This document shows, piece by piece, positions 34,299 to 44,242 of a stretch of DNA of 64,000 bases. Within the stretch, counting starts at the first letter, position 1. Each line of letters begins with the position of its first letter. Source of the DNA: BOG-908 sp964242115. Its GTDB lineage: Bacteria; Pseudomonadota; Alphaproteobacteria; Acetobacterales; Acetobacteraceae. Location: contig CAXSZX010000018.1 in the NCBI GenBank assembly GCA_964242115.1, forward strand, positions 1 to 64,000, written 5' to 3'. The notes below the pieces were generated by a model. It saw nothing but the letters and a program-made list of their open reading frames with translations. It ran no database searches and had not been told where the DNA came from. The position numbers were made by a program, and so were the translations under genes.

Positions 34299-35561
34299 TT
34301 GAATCGTAACGACGACGGCGTGTTGCAACAGGCCAGGAATGCAGGCTTCAGCCCGCGATCGCTGGACGCCGTCAACTTCCTGCTGGCCGACGTGCGTGGT
34401 GCGCTCGGGCCATACCTCAACGTTTTCCTGGTTACGCAACTTCATTGGAGCCAGACCAAGGTCGGATGGGTGACCACTGTCGGCGGCCTGCTCGGCCTGG
34501 TCGCGCAAACCCCTGCCGGCGCCATGATCGATGCTACGCGCCGCAAGCGCGGCGTGGTGGTGGCCGCCCTTGCCCTGCTGGCTGCGGGTGCTGCCGTCAT
34601 TTTCGCCGCGCCCCTGTTCTGGCCGGTTCTGGTGGCCAACACCATGATGGCCGTGGTCGGCGACGTGTTCGGCCCGGCGGTTGCTGCCGTGACCCTCGGC
34701 CTCTACGCACGCCGGCAGCTCGCCCGGCGGATGGGCCGCAACTCTGCCTTCGACCACGCCGGTAACGTCGCCATCGCGGTGGCGGCTGGCGCTGTCGGCT
34801 ACGTGTTTTCACAGCGTGCCGTCTTCCTCATGGTCCCGGTGTTCGCAACGCTCGCCGCGGCGTCAGTGCTGTCCATCCCGGCGGGCGCCATCGACCAGGA
34901 CCTCGCCCGCGGCCTGGACGACGGCGGAGCCGGAGGGGAGGGCGGCGAGGGGCCGTCCGGCGTCGCGGCGCTGCTGCGCTGCCGGCCGCTGGTGGTCTTC
35001 GCGCTGTGCGCCGCGCTGTTCCACTTTGCCAACGCGGCGTTGCTGCCGCTGGTGGGCCAGAAGCTGGCACGGTCGCACCCTGCTTGGGCCACGGCGATGC
35101 TGTCGTCCTGCATCGTGGCGGCCCAGCTGATCATGTTGCCGGTGTCGCTGGTTGTCGGGCGGACGGCGGATCGTCTCGGACGCAAGCCGATCCTGTTGCT
35201 GGGCTTTGCGGTGCTGCCGGTCCGCGCGCTGCTCTACACGCTGTCGGACAGCGCGCCCTGGCTGATCAGTGTGCAACTGCTCGACGGTGTGGGCGCCGGC
35301 ATCTTCGGCGCCATCACGCCGCTGGTCATCGCCGACCTGATGCGGGGCACCGGCCGCTACAACCTGGCCCAGGGTGCTGTGGCGACGGCGCAAGGTGCGG
35401 GCGCTTCCCTGAGCGGCCTGGCTGCGGGCATCATCGTCGATCGGTTCGGCTACTCTGCCGCCTTTCTGTCGTTCGGGGCGGCGGCGGGCGTGGCGTTTGC
35501 CGCGCTGTCTACCGCGATGCCGGAGACGGCGGCGCGAGCGCCCAAGGCAGATGGTGGATAG
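34299..35561 (+). CDS. MFS transporter
   Basis: A 420-residue, 12-TM major facilitator protein. N half: VNFLLADVRGALGPYLNVFL, AMIDATRRKRGVVVA (motif A variant), ANTMMAVVGDVFGPAVAAVT. C half: SLVVGRTADRLGRKPILLLG (second motif A), QLLDGVGAGIFGAITPLVIA and GASLSGLAAGIIVDRFGYSA. Resembles a group of uncharacterised MFS efflux proteins. TTG 34299 is used as start; no Met lies between it and the conserved region except the usual internal ones. It follows the three-arm repeat R17. Substrate unknown. Confidence 0.88.
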   Translation: MNRNDDGVLQQARNAGFSPRSLDAVNFLLADVRGALGPYLNVFLVTQLHWSQTKVGWVTTVGGLLGLVAQTPAGAMIDATRRKRGVVVAALALLAAGAAVIFAAPLFWPVLVANTMMAVVGDVFGPAVAAVTLGLYARRQLARRMGRNSAFDHAGNVAIAVAAGAVGYVFSQRAVFLMVPVFATLAAASVLSIPAGAIDQDLARGLDDGGAGGEGGEGPSGVAALLRCRPLVVFALCAALFHFANAALLPLVGQKLARSHPAWATAMLSSCIVAAQLIMLPVSLVVGRTADRLGRKPILLLGFAVLPVRALLYTLSDSAPWLISVQLLDGVGAGIFGAITPLVIADLMRGTGRYNLAQGAVATAQGAGASLSGLAAGIIVDRFGYSAAFLSFGAAAGVAFAALSTAMPETAARAPKADGG

Positions 35562-35569
35562 GAGGAAGC

Positions 35570-35755
35570 GGGAATTTCCATTCCGAAAAAAGAAGCAACA
35601 TGCTTGTGCGCGCGCTGTCGCGGACGGCTGAGACGAGAGGTCTTGCCGGATGCCTTCGGCCAATTTCCGGCGTTCCGGCATACGTGCTGCGAAAGAGTCC
35701 GCGACAACGAAGACAAAAGTTTTTTGCTGCTTTTTTTCAAAAAAGCAGGCCTTGC
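35570..35755. repeat. Intergenic repeat family copy R18
   Basis: Decayed left arm (CCGAAAAAAGAAGC), GCTGTCGCGGACGG, expanded middle with CATACGTGCTG, then CCGCGACAACG and a good right arm CTGCTTTTTTTC / AAAAAAGCAGGCC. The stretch to 35913 holds no gene. Confidence 0.75.
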
Positions 35756-35913
35756 TTTCTCGCCGAGGCTGCGGGGTCTCTCCCCAAGGGCCAGCGCTAC
35801 GGCACCAGACATACGTCGTCTCTGCTCTCCCGACGCAGCGAGCAGCGTTTTTCTCGAAGAAGGCCGTCTCTTGCGGCCCAAAATCCCGCGTCTCGACCAG
35901 GAATTACAGCCGC

Positions 35914-37857
35914 ATGCCCGACACGCCATCCGCACCGCCCAACGCCGTGGCCCAGGCAGCAAGCCCGGACGCCGCGCGCAGCGTCACGCTGTTCGTCATG
36001 TCGGTGGCGATCCTCTACTTCGGCAAGGAGGTGCTCGTCCCGGTCACGCTGGCCCTTCTGCTCGCCTTTCTGCTAGCACCGCTCGTGGCCCTGCTGCGCC
36101 GGCTGCGCCTGGGGCGCATTCCTTCGGTGCTGCTCGGCGTCATCCTCGCCCTCGGCGTCATCCTGGCCGTAGGCGGCGTTATCGGCACGCAAATCGCCGA
36201 GCTGACGACCGACCTGCCGCGCTACGCCGCCACCGTGGAGAAGAAGGTCAACACTGTCCGCAGCTACACCGTCGGCCGCCTCTCGCACTTCGCCGACAGC
36301 ATAGGCCCGCACGGTCCGCGGCCTCACGAAGCCTCCACCGGCCTCGGGCCGCAACCGGCTGCTCCTGGCCAGCCGGCACCGCAGGCCCCCGCCGCGGCGC
36401 AGCAATCGTCCGCCTCGCCGTTGGAGGTGGCCGAGCGCTACCTGGCACCGGTGCTCTCGCCGCTGGCGACGTTTGGCATCGTCTTCGTGGTTGCCGTCTT
36501 CGCCCTGCTGCAGCGCGAGGATTTGCGTGACCGGCTGATACGGCTGGTGGGTTCGGACGACCTGCACCGCACCACGCTGGCCATGGACGACGGCGCCCGC
36601 CGGCTGAGCAAGTACTTCCTCACCCAGCTCAGCATCAACGCCAGCTTCGGCGTGGTGGTCGGGCTGGGCCTTCTGCTCATCGGCGTGCCGAACCCGGTGC
36701 TGTGGGGCATCCTCTCGGCGCTGCTGCGCTTCGTGCCTTACGTGGGCTCGCTGCTCTCGGCGCTGCTGCCGATGGCGCTGGCCGCGGCGGTCGAGCCGGG
36801 CTGGTCGATGGTGGGCTGGACGCTCGCCCTCTACGTCGTGGTCGAAGGCGTCACCGGGCAGGTCATCGAGCCGATGGTGTACGGCCACAGCACCGGGCTC
36901 TCGCCGTTCTCGGTGGTGGTGGCGGCAATCTTCTGGTCCTGGGTGTGGGGCCCGGTCGGGCTGATCCTGTCCACGCCGCTGACGCTGTGCCTGGTGGTGA
37001 TGGGGCGCCACGTGAAGCGGCTGGAGTTCCTCGACGTGATGCTGGGCGACCGGCCGGCGCTGACGCCGGTGGAGAGCTTCTACCAGCGCATCCTGGCCGG
37101 CGACGCAGACGAGGCGCAGGACCACGCCGAGCTGCTGCTGAAGGATCGCTCGCTGTCCACCTACTACGACGAGGTGGCGCTGAAGGGCCTGCAGATGGCC
37201 GCCACCGACCTGCAGCGTGGCGTGCTCGGCGCCGAGCAGCTCGAGCGCGTGAAGACGACCGTGAAGATTCTGGTGGACGGGCTGGCGGACCACAACGACG
37301 AGCAGCCGCCGGCCTCGTCCTCCGACGATGGGGCGGCGATGCCGCCGGAGGATGAGCGCCAGCTTTCGAAGAACCCCGACCCCGCTTCGGTGGCGTCTGG
37401 CGACGACAGCGTTCCCGCCGCCTGGCGCGGCAGCTCGGCCGTGCTGTGCATTGCTGGTCGTGGCCCGCTGGACGAGGCCGCCTCGGCGATGCTGGTGCAG
37501 TTGCTGCAAAAGCACGGGATGGGCGCCCGCCTGGTCACCTACGCCGAGGTGGCACGCGACCGGATCGAGACGCTCGACGTGCAGGGTGCGACGATGGCCT
37601 GCATCTCCTACCTCGACATCAGCGGCAGCCCGGCGCATTTGCGCTACCTGATACAGCGGCTGCGCCGGCGTATGCCGCAGGGCGCGCCGCTGCTGGTGGG
37701 CCTGTGGCCGTCCGAGGACAGTGCGGTGAAAGACCCTGCGGTGCGGGCGCAGGTCGGTGCGGACTACTTCACCAGCTCGCTGGCAGAGGCAGTCAAATCC
37801 TGTGCGGAGGCGGCTTCCAAGGGGGGCGAGCAAGCCGCACAGCTTCGGGTGGCGTGA
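35914..37857 (+). CDS. AI-2E family transporter with C-terminal extension
   Basis: A 647-residue membrane protein. The TM core (about 20-370) begins VTLFVMSVAILYFGKEVLVP and includes LLIGVPNPVLWGILSALLRF, VPYVGSLLSALLPM and FWSWVWGPVGLILSTPLTLC, typical AI-2E/PerM landmarks. A proline-rich loop sits at about 130-165. Beyond residue ~380 there is a soluble extension of about 260 residues; its last part (LCIAGRGPLDEAASAMLVQL to ADYFTSSLAEAV) looks like an alpha/beta Rossmann-like domain. Actual substrate unproven. ATG 35914 excludes a leader coming from R18. Confidence 0.88.
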   Translation: MPDTPSAPPNAVAQAASPDAARSVTLFVMSVAILYFGKEVLVPVTLALLLAFLLAPLVALLRRLRLGRIPSVLLGVILALGVILAVGGVIGTQIAELTTDLPRYAATVEKKVNTVRSYTVGRLSHFADSIGPHGPRPHEASTGLGPQPAAPGQPAPQAPAAAQQSSASPLEVAERYLAPVLSPLATFGIVFVVAVFALLQREDLRDRLIRLVGSDDLHRTTLAMDDGARRLSKYFLTQLSINASFGVVVGLGLLLIGVPNPVLWGILSALLRFVPYVGSLLSALLPMALAAAVEPGWSMVGWTLALYVVVEGVTGQVIEPMVYGHSTGLSPFSVVVAAIFWSWVWGPVGLILSTPLTLCLVVMGRHVKRLEFLDVMLGDRPALTPVESFYQRILAGDADEAQDHAELLLKDRSLSTYYDEVALKGLQMAATDLQRGVLGAEQLERVKTTVKILVDGLADHNDEQPPASSSDDGAAMPPEDERQLSKNPDPASVASGDDSVPAAWRGSSAVLCIAGRGPLDEAASAMLVQLLQKHGMGARLVTYAEVARDRIETLDVQGATMACISYLDISGSPAHLRYLIQRLRRRMPQGAPLLVGLWPSEDSAVKDPAVRAQVGADYFTSSLAEAVKSCAEAASKGGEQAAQLRVA

Positions 37858-37859
37858 AG

Positions 37860-38002
37860 GCAAGCAAGCGGTTCTTTTTTGAAAAAAGAAAAAACTTTTG
37901 TCTCTCGGAGGTGCGCCGGGATGGAAACAGGTCGTTTCAGCCGTCCGCGACAGCCGTGACAAAAGCTTTTTGCTTCTTTTTCTCGAAAAAGAAGGCCCTG
38001 CT
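37860..38002. repeat. Intergenic repeat family copy R19
   Basis: Full copy 3 nt after the AI-2E stop; left arm slightly shortened, GTTTCAGCCGTCCGCGACAG middle, right CTTTTTCTCGAAAAAGAAGGCC arm. Confidence 0.85.
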
Positions 38003-38144
38003 TTATGCTCCACGCCACAAGGAGTAACGCCCTTTTCATTTGGCCTAATCGCCCCCGCGTGGACCATGCACTCATCAAAAATCGTGCATCTGCAACGATA
38101 GATCGGGAACCGCGCGGCACCGCGCACCCAGAGGGAGTGATCAC

Positions 38145-39317
38145 ATGCGCGCACTGTGCTGGCACGGCAAAGGCGACATCCGCTGCGACAACGTGGCGGA
38201 CCCAACGATTGAGGATGCGCGCGACATCATCCTGAAGGTGTCGAGCTGTGCGATCTGCGGCTCGGACTTGCACCTGATGGACGGGCAGATGCCGACCATG
38301 GAAAGCGGCGACGTGCTGGGCCACGAGTTCATGGGCGAGGTGGTCGAGGTCGGCTCGCCAGATCACAAGTTGAAGAAGGGCGACCGCGTCGTCGTGCCGT
38401 TCAACATCAACTGCGGCGAGTGCCGGCAGTGCAAGATGGGCAACTGGGCATGCTGCACGCGGTCGAACCGCAACGGTGCGATGGCGGCCAAAGTGCAGGG
38501 TTACCCAACGGCTGGACTGTTCGGCTACTCGCACCTCACCGGCGGCTACTGGGGCGGCCAGGCGGAATACGTCCGCGTGCCAATGGCCGACGTGGGCCCG
38601 ATGAAGGTGCCGGAAGGCATGACCGACGAGCAGGCGCTGTTCCTCAGCGACATCCTGCCCACCGGCTGGCAGGGCGCCGAGCACTGCGACATCACCGGCG
38701 GCGAGACCATCGCCGTGTGGGGGGCGGGGCCAGTCGGCCTGTTCGCCATCAAGTCTGCGATCGTCATGGGCGCCGAACGCGTCATCGCCATCGAGACGGT
38801 GCCGGAGCGCATCGCGCTCGCCAAGAAGGCGGGTGCCACCGACATCATCGACTACAACACCGAAGACGTGCTCGAGCGGATCAACGAGATCACCAAGGGC
38901 GAGGGTGCGGACGCGGTGATCGACTGCGTCGGCATGGAGTCCGACGGTGGCCACGGTGTGATGGGCATGCTGAGTGCGGTGCAGGAGAAGCTGACCAGCA
39001 TGCAGCGCCCTTACGCGCTGGAGCAGATGGTGATGGCCGTGCGCCCGTCAGGCAACATCTCGGTGCCGGGCGTCTACTCTGGGCCGGTGCCGGTGAACAT
39101 GGCTGCCATCATACAGAAGGGCATCACCATCAAGACGGGGCAGACGCACGTGAAGCGCTACCTCGACAAACTCACCAAGCTGATCCAGGACGGCACCATC
39201 GACCCTACGTTCCTGATTACCCACCGAAGCCACGACCTGAAGGAAGGTCCCGACCTCTACAAGACCTTTCGCGACAAGAAGGACGGCTGCGTCAAGGTGG
39301 TCTTCAGCCTGTCGTGA
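38145..39317 (+). CDS. Zinc-dependent alcohol dehydrogenase (formaldehyde dehydrogenase-like)
   Basis: A 390-residue medium-chain dehydrogenase. Catalytic zinc ligands Cys38 (CAICGSDLHL) and His60-Glu61 (LGHEFMGEVVEVG). A structural zinc lobe CGECRQCKMGNWACC follows. The NAD(P) site reads VWGAGPVGLFAIKSAIVMG. The long insert near QEKLTSMQRPYALEQ and the C-terminal layout resemble glutathione-independent formaldehyde dehydrogenase-like proteins. ATG 38145 has GAGGGAG as a ribosome binding site 7 nt upstream. Substrate is unproven. Confidence 0.9.
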   Translation: MRALCWHGKGDIRCDNVADPTIEDARDIILKVSSCAICGSDLHLMDGQMPTMESGDVLGHEFMGEVVEVGSPDHKLKKGDRVVVPFNINCGECRQCKMGNWACCTRSNRNGAMAAKVQGYPTAGLFGYSHLTGGYWGGQAEYVRVPMADVGPMKVPEGMTDEQALFLSDILPTGWQGAEHCDITGGETIAVWGAGPVGLFAIKSAIVMGAERVIAIETVPERIALAKKAGATDIIDYNTEDVLERINEITKGEGADAVIDCVGMESDGGHGVMGMLSAVQEKLTSMQRPYALEQMVMAVRPSGNISVPGVYSGPVPVNMAAIIQKGITIKTGQTHVKRYLDKLTKLIQDGTIDPTFLITHRSHDLKEGPDLYKTFRDKKDGCVKVVFSLS

Positions 39318-39378
39318 AGCTTCAGAACCGCCATGCGCTTGGTTTTGAGCGCATGGCGGCGGAGCAAGGCAGGAGAAA

Positions 39379-39503
39379 GCAAGCTGTTCTTTTTTGAAAA
39401 AAAGAACCAAAAAACTTTTGTTCCCTTGAGTGCATGCTGCAGAACCTTCGCGGCAGCAGGACCAAAATTTTTTTGCTTCTTTTTCAAAAAAGCAGGCCTT
39501 CCT
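39379..39503. repeat. Intergenic repeat family copy R20
   Basis: Full copy; CCTTGAGTGCATGCTGCAG middle subtype, right arm ending AAGCAGGCCTTCC. Confidence 0.83.
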
Positions 39504-39637
39504 TTTGCTGACACGACCAATCTTGCTGAAACCCAAGTGCATGCCGGCTGATATCCGTCTCGACTACGACGCAGCGCGCCCAACAGCCACTCGTCGCACC
39601 TGAGCGCGCCCGCGAGCACCCGAGAGGATCACCGACT

Positions 39638-40024
39638 TTGACAACCGAACTCACCTATCTCGCATGGTCCGTCGTTCTGGGGTTGGTGCACGCGATCGCC
39701 ACCGGACAGTTCACCACTGCGCAGAAAGGCCTCGCCTATGGTCTCAGTCCCCGCGACGAGAAAAAGCCGCTCGAGGGTATAGGCGCCCGGGTCGAGCGGG
39801 CCTTTGTCAACTACATGCAGACTTTTCCATTCTTCGCTGCCGCCATCCTGGTGGCCCATGCGGTCGGCCGGCATAGCGGGCTGACAACAACCGGAGCCGC
39901 CCTGTATTTCTGGTCGCGACTGGTCTACGTGCCGCTTTACGCAACAGGCATTCCGGTCGCGCGTACGCTGGCCTTTCTCGGTGGCGTGGTCGGTATAGTC
40001 CTGGTTCTCTGGGCGCTGACCTGA
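39638..40024 (+). CDS. MAPEG family membrane protein
   Basis: A 128-residue protein with four hydrophobic segments. RVERAFVNYMQTFPFFAAAI (about 50-69) carries the MAPEG motif E-R-x-x-x-N, and YFWSRLVYVPLYATGIPVAR is the second conserved block. MAPEG proteins include membrane glutathione transferases; bacterial members like this are mostly uncharacterised. TTG 39638, with GAGAGG just upstream, is the start. Confidence 0.88.
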   Translation: MTTELTYLAWSVVLGLVHAIATGQFTTAQKGLAYGLSPRDEKKPLEGIGARVERAFVNYMQTFPFFAAAILVAHAVGRHSGLTTTGAALYFWSRLVYVPLYATGIPVARTLAFLGGVVGIVLVLWALT

Positions 40025-40279
40025 GAGTCGTCCGCCGCCTTCAACCCACGACTATCGCGCCTATCTCGATACAAATGGCTTGAGCCCTACGCGCTTTCCG
40101 GCTGCCGCTTCGGCTAGCGACCTTGCCGAAGGCGAATCGGGGACGTCCCGCCATACCGTACATGCCGTTGGGAACAGCGCAGACTTACAGTCTTCGGACT
40201 TGGATGGCGGATTTCAGGGCCGACTACGACGGTGGGGTGTATCCACGTTGACTTTGCTTGCGGTCGGCCAGGAAGAAAG
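40025..40279. other. Intergenic stretch without a clear gene
   Basis: No gene or repeat is seen in this part; with R21 it makes a 460-nt gap before thyX. Confidence 0.4.
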
Positions 40280-40420
40280 GCAAGCGGTTCTTTTTTAAAA
40301 AAAAGAACCAAAAACTTTTGCTGTCGTCGAATGATCCGTGGTGAAGCGTGGTGTTTCAGCCGTCCGCGACAGCGAGAGCAAAAGCTTTTTGCTTCTTTTT
40401 CTCGAAAAAGAAGGCCTTGC
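40280..40420. repeat. Intergenic repeat family copy R21
   Basis: Full copy; GGTTC left arm, GTTTCAGCCGTCCGCGACAG middle, CTTTTTCTCGAAAAAGAAGGCC right arm. Confidence 0.85.
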
Positions 40421-40484
40421 TTCTCCCGCGCTGCCACCGCCCGCAGTTTGTGGCAAAGCCGCGCGTCGCACCGTAAGATGGCGC

Positions 40485-41417
40485 ATGCCCCTGACCGAGT
40501 CGCAACTCGCTGAAATCACCGCGCAGCGCCAGGCCAGCCACACCACGCGGCGTGCCACCGTGCCGGAGTTGGAAGCGCTGCTGTTTACCGCGGTGCCGTT
40601 GCTGGACCACGGCTTCCTGCGCGTGGTGGACTACATGGGCGACGACGGCGCCATCGTGCAGGCGGCGCGCGTCAGCTACGGGCGTGGCACAAGGCGAGTG
40701 TCGGAGGATGCCGGGCTGATCCGCTACCTGATGCGGCACCGGCACAGCACGCCGTTCGAGATGTGCGAGATCAAGCTGCATGTGAAGCTGCCGATTTTCG
40801 TGGCGCGCCAGTGGATACGTCATCGCATGGCCAACGTGAACGAGTATTCCGCGCGCTACTCTGTGATGGACCGTGAGTTCTACATACCCGCACCCGAGCA
40901 CCTGGCTGCGCAGTCGGACGCCAACCGTCAGGGCAGGGGCGCGGTGCTGCACGGCGAGGAAGCCGGCGAGGTTTTGGCGCTGTTACGCGACGACGCCGGG
41001 CGCAACTATGACCACTACGCGCAGATGCTGAACGAAACCGCGGACGGCACCGTGGTTGACGAGGGGCGCCAGGGTCTGGCGCGCGAACTGGCGCGGATGA
41101 ACCTGACGCTGAACACCTATACCCAGTGGTATTGGAAGACAGACCTGCACAACCTGCTCAACTTCTGTGCCCTGCGCGCCGACCCGCACGCGCAATACGA
41201 GATCCGGGTCTATGCAGACGCCATTCTGGAGATGGTGCGTGCCTGGGTGCCGGCGGCCTACGCGGCGTTTTGTGACTATCGGCTGGGCGCGATGACGTTG
41301 TCTGCGCAGATGCTGGCTGTGGTGCGTCGCAGGTTGGCCGGCGAGGCTGTGGAGCAGGCGACGAGCGGCCTGTCGAAACGCGAGTGGGAGGAGCTTGCCT
41401 CGGCGCTTTCTGGTTGA
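40485..41417 (+). CDS. thyX: FAD-dependent thymidylate synthase
   Basis: A 310-residue ThyX. The signature RHRx7S is present with Arg112-His113-Arg114 and Ser122 (RHRMANVNEYSARY). Also RYLMRHRHSTPFEMCEIKLH, which binds FAD and dUMP, and a C-terminal NLLNFCALRADPHAQYEIR. It methylates dUMP with methylenetetrahydrofolate and flavin. ATG 40485 follows a non-coding leader; the open frame upstream is repeat-derived. Confidence 0.96.
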   Translation: MPLTESQLAEITAQRQASHTTRRATVPELEALLFTAVPLLDHGFLRVVDYMGDDGAIVQAARVSYGRGTRRVSEDAGLIRYLMRHRHSTPFEMCEIKLHVKLPIFVARQWIRHRMANVNEYSARYSVMDREFYIPAPEHLAAQSDANRQGRGAVLHGEEAGEVLALLRDDAGRNYDHYAQMLNETADGTVVDEGRQGLARELARMNLTLNTYTQWYWKTDLHNLLNFCALRADPHAQYEIRVYADAILEMVRAWVPAAYAAFCDYRLGAMTLSAQMLAVVRRRLAGEAVEQATSGLSKREWEELASALSG

Positions 41418-41541
41418 AGGTGAAAGGCCTGATCTTCTGAGAAAAAGCAGGGCTTTTCAGGTTGCGCTGTTGGCGGGAGGACTGAACAATATCCAGGAAC
41501 TCGCCTCGTTTTCCTGCCAACTCTCTACGCGGTTGCCTTGT

Positions 41542-43254
41542 TTACGGCTCGTCAGCCTCCACGGCGGCCGATTGCGGACTAGTCACACCTCTCGCATCCA
41601 CCGTGTAGGCACGATAAAGATGTGCGCCGGAGCCTGGCGTGTCAGTACAACTTGCCCTGCTCGTTACACAGGCAGGGAGATCAACACCATCTCGGATGAC
41701 GTGGAACGTCAGCTTGTCAGTAGGATCCACGTTCGAGAACAAGTCCCAGGTGAGCTTGACTTGAGGCAACTGGCACGTCTCGACCGTTTCGCCGGCCTTG
41801 TTGCGACAACTGGCGCGCATGTTGATAGGAATGTGGGTGGACAGGATCATCGGCGCCAGCGGCGTTTGTGTGAAATCGAACTCCGCCATCAAGTTGCCGA
41901 CCGGTTCGGTGTTACCGCCCGGGAACGACACGCTCTGTAAGGCATCGCGAATGTCCGGCCGACTGTCGGGATTGCCAAAACTGGTTGGATCAAGACGAGC
42001 GCCGTTGGCGAACAGGTCCTCTACAAACGTGGCATAGCTGTCGAAACTCAGCACTTGGTGATCGATCATCCCGGGTTTCGCATAGGCGCTGACCGTCAGC
42101 CCGGGCACGCGAAGACCGAAACCCTGTCCGCTGTTCTTCGTGCTGTTCCGGTCAACGAGAGGAGGCACGACGTGGTCGTAGAAGCCGCCCCAATCGTCCC
42201 AGGTCACGAATATTGCGGTGCTGTTCCAATACGGCGACTGCATGACCGCGTTGACCAGCGAAGTGACATAGACCATGCCGGCGGTGACGCCGCTGTTGCC
42301 TGGATGCTCGCTATGAGCAAGATCTGGTATCAACCAGGAGACTTGCGGCAAGGTGCCGCCCTTCAGGTCAGCGAGGAACTGCTCGATGGGCGGGTTGTGA
42401 GCTGCTACGTAGGCAGTCCCCTGACTTTTTACCCAGGCAAAGCCGCCCACCGGGTTCCAGATCGACAGGATTTTTGCACCCTGCTGCACCGGGTAGCAGG
42501 TCAGTTCGCCGTCGTCGCAATCGGGCTCGCTTCCCGTGGCGATGTAGTATTTCCAGGAAACGCTGTTGGCATCTAGCAATTGGAACAGGCTCACCCAAGG
42601 AAAACTCGGGTTGGTAGGCGGAATCGGGTAGACGCCTCCGGTAACGCAAGTGCTGGTTTTAGTGTAATCGGAGCAGGTGGCAGACCATTCACTCACCAAA
42701 TCGAGATGCGAAGATTGCGACCAGTCTCGTACGCCCTCGAACATCCTGTCTTGAAGGACGAATGCTTTCGCGTACGCCCAGTAATTCGGGATTTCAGCGT
42801 CGGTGTGGTAGCCCATGACGTCATGCCGGGCCAGCTCAGCTGCATCATCACAATAGTATGCAGGTGAGCTGCCGGAACAACCTTTTGCAATTGTGTGTGC
42901 TTGCTCTTCTACGAACCCGTTCTGCAATGTTTTGGTGATGCCGTCGTCAAGGTCGTATTGAGCGTCCGCGGCAAGGTGAGGTCCGCCGATCGATGTGTCA
43001 TGAGGATCGTGAAATGGCGCTACGCAGCCGGAGGCAGGTTTAGTTATGTCTAACGGGATGCAAGCCCCGCTCGGTGGTCCGTCAGCTCCAGGGAAGGTAC
43101 CGAAGTAGCTGTCGAACGATCGATTCTCTTGCATGATGACGATCACGTGCTGAATCGGTGTGCTCGACTGACCCGCAAAACATATCGAGGCTTGGGCGAG
43201 TGAGAGCAATCCGCCAATCCAGAACGTATGCCGCAGGAGCACGCTCAGGTTCAT
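41542..43254 (-). CDS. Secreted alkaline phosphatase/phospholipase C-type phosphoesterase
   Basis: A ~570-residue exported enzyme. Signal peptide MNLSVLLRHTFWIGGLLSLA ending around ICFAGQSS, then HVIVIMQENRSFDSYFGTFP, the PLC/AcpA phosphoesterase motif whose Glu-Asn and nucleophile region bind metal and phosphate. Further motifs: HDPHDTSIGGPH, FVTWDDWGGFYDHVVPP and YAKPGMIDHQVLSFDSYATF. Acts outside the cytoplasm on phosphate esters or phospholipids. ATG 43254 is preferred over 43356 because it gives a clean signal peptide. Codon use is less GC3-rich than the neighbours. Confidence 0.88.
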   Translation of the reverse strand: MNLSVLLRHTFWIGGLLSLAQASICFAGQSSTPIQHVIVIMQENRSFDSYFGTFPGADGPPSGACIPLDITKPASGCVAPFHDPHDTSIGGPHLAADAQYDLDDGITKTLQNGFVEEQAHTIAKGCSGSSPAYYCDDAAELARHDVMGYHTDAEIPNYWAYAKAFVLQDRMFEGVRDWSQSSHLDLVSEWSATCSDYTKTSTCVTGGVYPIPPTNPSFPWVSLFQLLDANSVSWKYYIATGSEPDCDDGELTCYPVQQGAKILSIWNPVGGFAWVKSQGTAYVAAHNPPIEQFLADLKGGTLPQVSWLIPDLAHSEHPGNSGVTAGMVYVTSLVNAVMQSPYWNSTAIFVTWDDWGGFYDHVVPPLVDRNSTKNSGQGFGLRVPGLTVSAYAKPGMIDHQVLSFDSYATFVEDLFANGARLDPTSFGNPDSRPDIRDALQSVSFPGGNTEPVGNLMAEFDFTQTPLAPMILSTHIPINMRASCRNKAGETVETCQLPQVKLTWDLFSNVDPTDKLTFHVIRDGVDLPACVTSRASCTDTPGSGAHLYRAYTVDARGVTSPQSAAVEADEP

Positions 43255-43731
43255 CAAGATCACAGTCAGATTTATGTAACCGTAACGTCGCCATCGTATA
43301 ATGGCAAGCCGTTCAAGCGAAAGATCTTGCCTAACGACGTCGCTAAATAGGCGCATCGCGGTTTCCTGCGATCACCATTTCATACGAACCTCAAAAGTCC
43401 TGAGCTCTGAAAGACAGGGCAGGCCTAAAACCAGAGATTTCCGTGTCCTTGGGCAGGCGCAGCCAAAACCTCCGTAACGGAAGGCCGTGGTTTCTGCAGC
43501 GTCTTCAGAAACGCAAGTCTGGCCTCCTTTTCTCGGCTCCGGGAGATTAGTATTTATCACGGCGACATAGATCAGCAGGATTGTGGGCTGTCTCTGCTAT
43601 GCCGTAATCGAAGTCTGCCCAAGCTTACAGGTGGCTGAAGCGGACACGCCACAACGAACGATGCTCAAATAGGTAAAACTCTTCGGTAGTCTCGAAGAAC
43701 AAGCCCTCAAATCGTAGCCAGTTTGCCTGAA
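43255..43731. other. Intergenic region before atpF
   Basis: No gene seen. A vague resemblance to decayed repeat arms (CCGTGTCCTTGGGCAGGCGC near 43440) is too weak to call a copy. Confidence 0.35.
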
Positions 43732-44226
43732 CTACGCAGCCCGCAACGCCCGCGGCAGATCGGCGATGGCGGCGTCAAGAATAGCCGCCTCGCGTTCCTC
43801 GCCCAGCCCCTGAGCGATTACCCGCCGTGCAGCGTCCGAGGCGATGTCTGCCGCGGTTTGTCGCACGTCGTTGATCGCCGCCTTCTCCGCCGCGGAGATG
43901 CGGTCGAGTGCCAGGCATTCGCGCCGCTTGGCGGAGGCTTCGGCTTCGGCCATCGCGGACTGTGCTAGTTGCTCGGCTTCGGTGTGGCTGCGGGCCAGCA
44001 CTTGCTGGGCTTCCGCCAGCGCTTCGGTGCGTGCGCGTTGCGCTTCGGCGAGCATTGCCTCTGCCTCCTGTCGCAGCCGCTGCGCCTCGCCCAGCTCGGC
44101 GCGTATCTGGTTGGCACGGCCGTCCAGCATGCCGGTGACCGCCGCCCAGAGCCGGCGGCCGAACAGCGCGAAGAAGATCAGGAAGCTGACGAGGACCCAG
44201 GTTTCCGGGTCGCGAAAGGCGTGCAT
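43732..44226 (-). CDS. atpF: ATP synthase F0 subunit b
   Basis: A 164-residue stator subunit: one N-terminal TM (ETWVLVSFLIFFALFGRRLW) followed by a long helical domain rich in Ala, Glu, Gln (about 30-160). Last gene of the canonical minus-strand F0 operon atpI-B-E-F'-F, separated from the b' gene by 16 nt. The matching F1 operon lies outside the window. Confidence 0.92.
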   Translation of the reverse strand: MHAFRDPETWVLVSFLIFFALFGRRLWAAVTGMLDGRANQIRAELGEAQRLRQEAEAMLAEAQRARTEALAEAQQVLARSHTEAEQLAQSAMAEAEASAKRRECLALDRISAAEKAAINDVRQTAADIASDAARRVIAQGLGEEREAAILDAAIADLPRALRAA

Positions 44227-44242
44227 CGGTCGGCTCTCCTGG

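Noticed and set aside
41418..41541. Possible decayed repeat copy after thyX
   Set aside because: Fragments such as AGGCCTGATCTTCTGAG resemble an arm, but no core box is recognisable.
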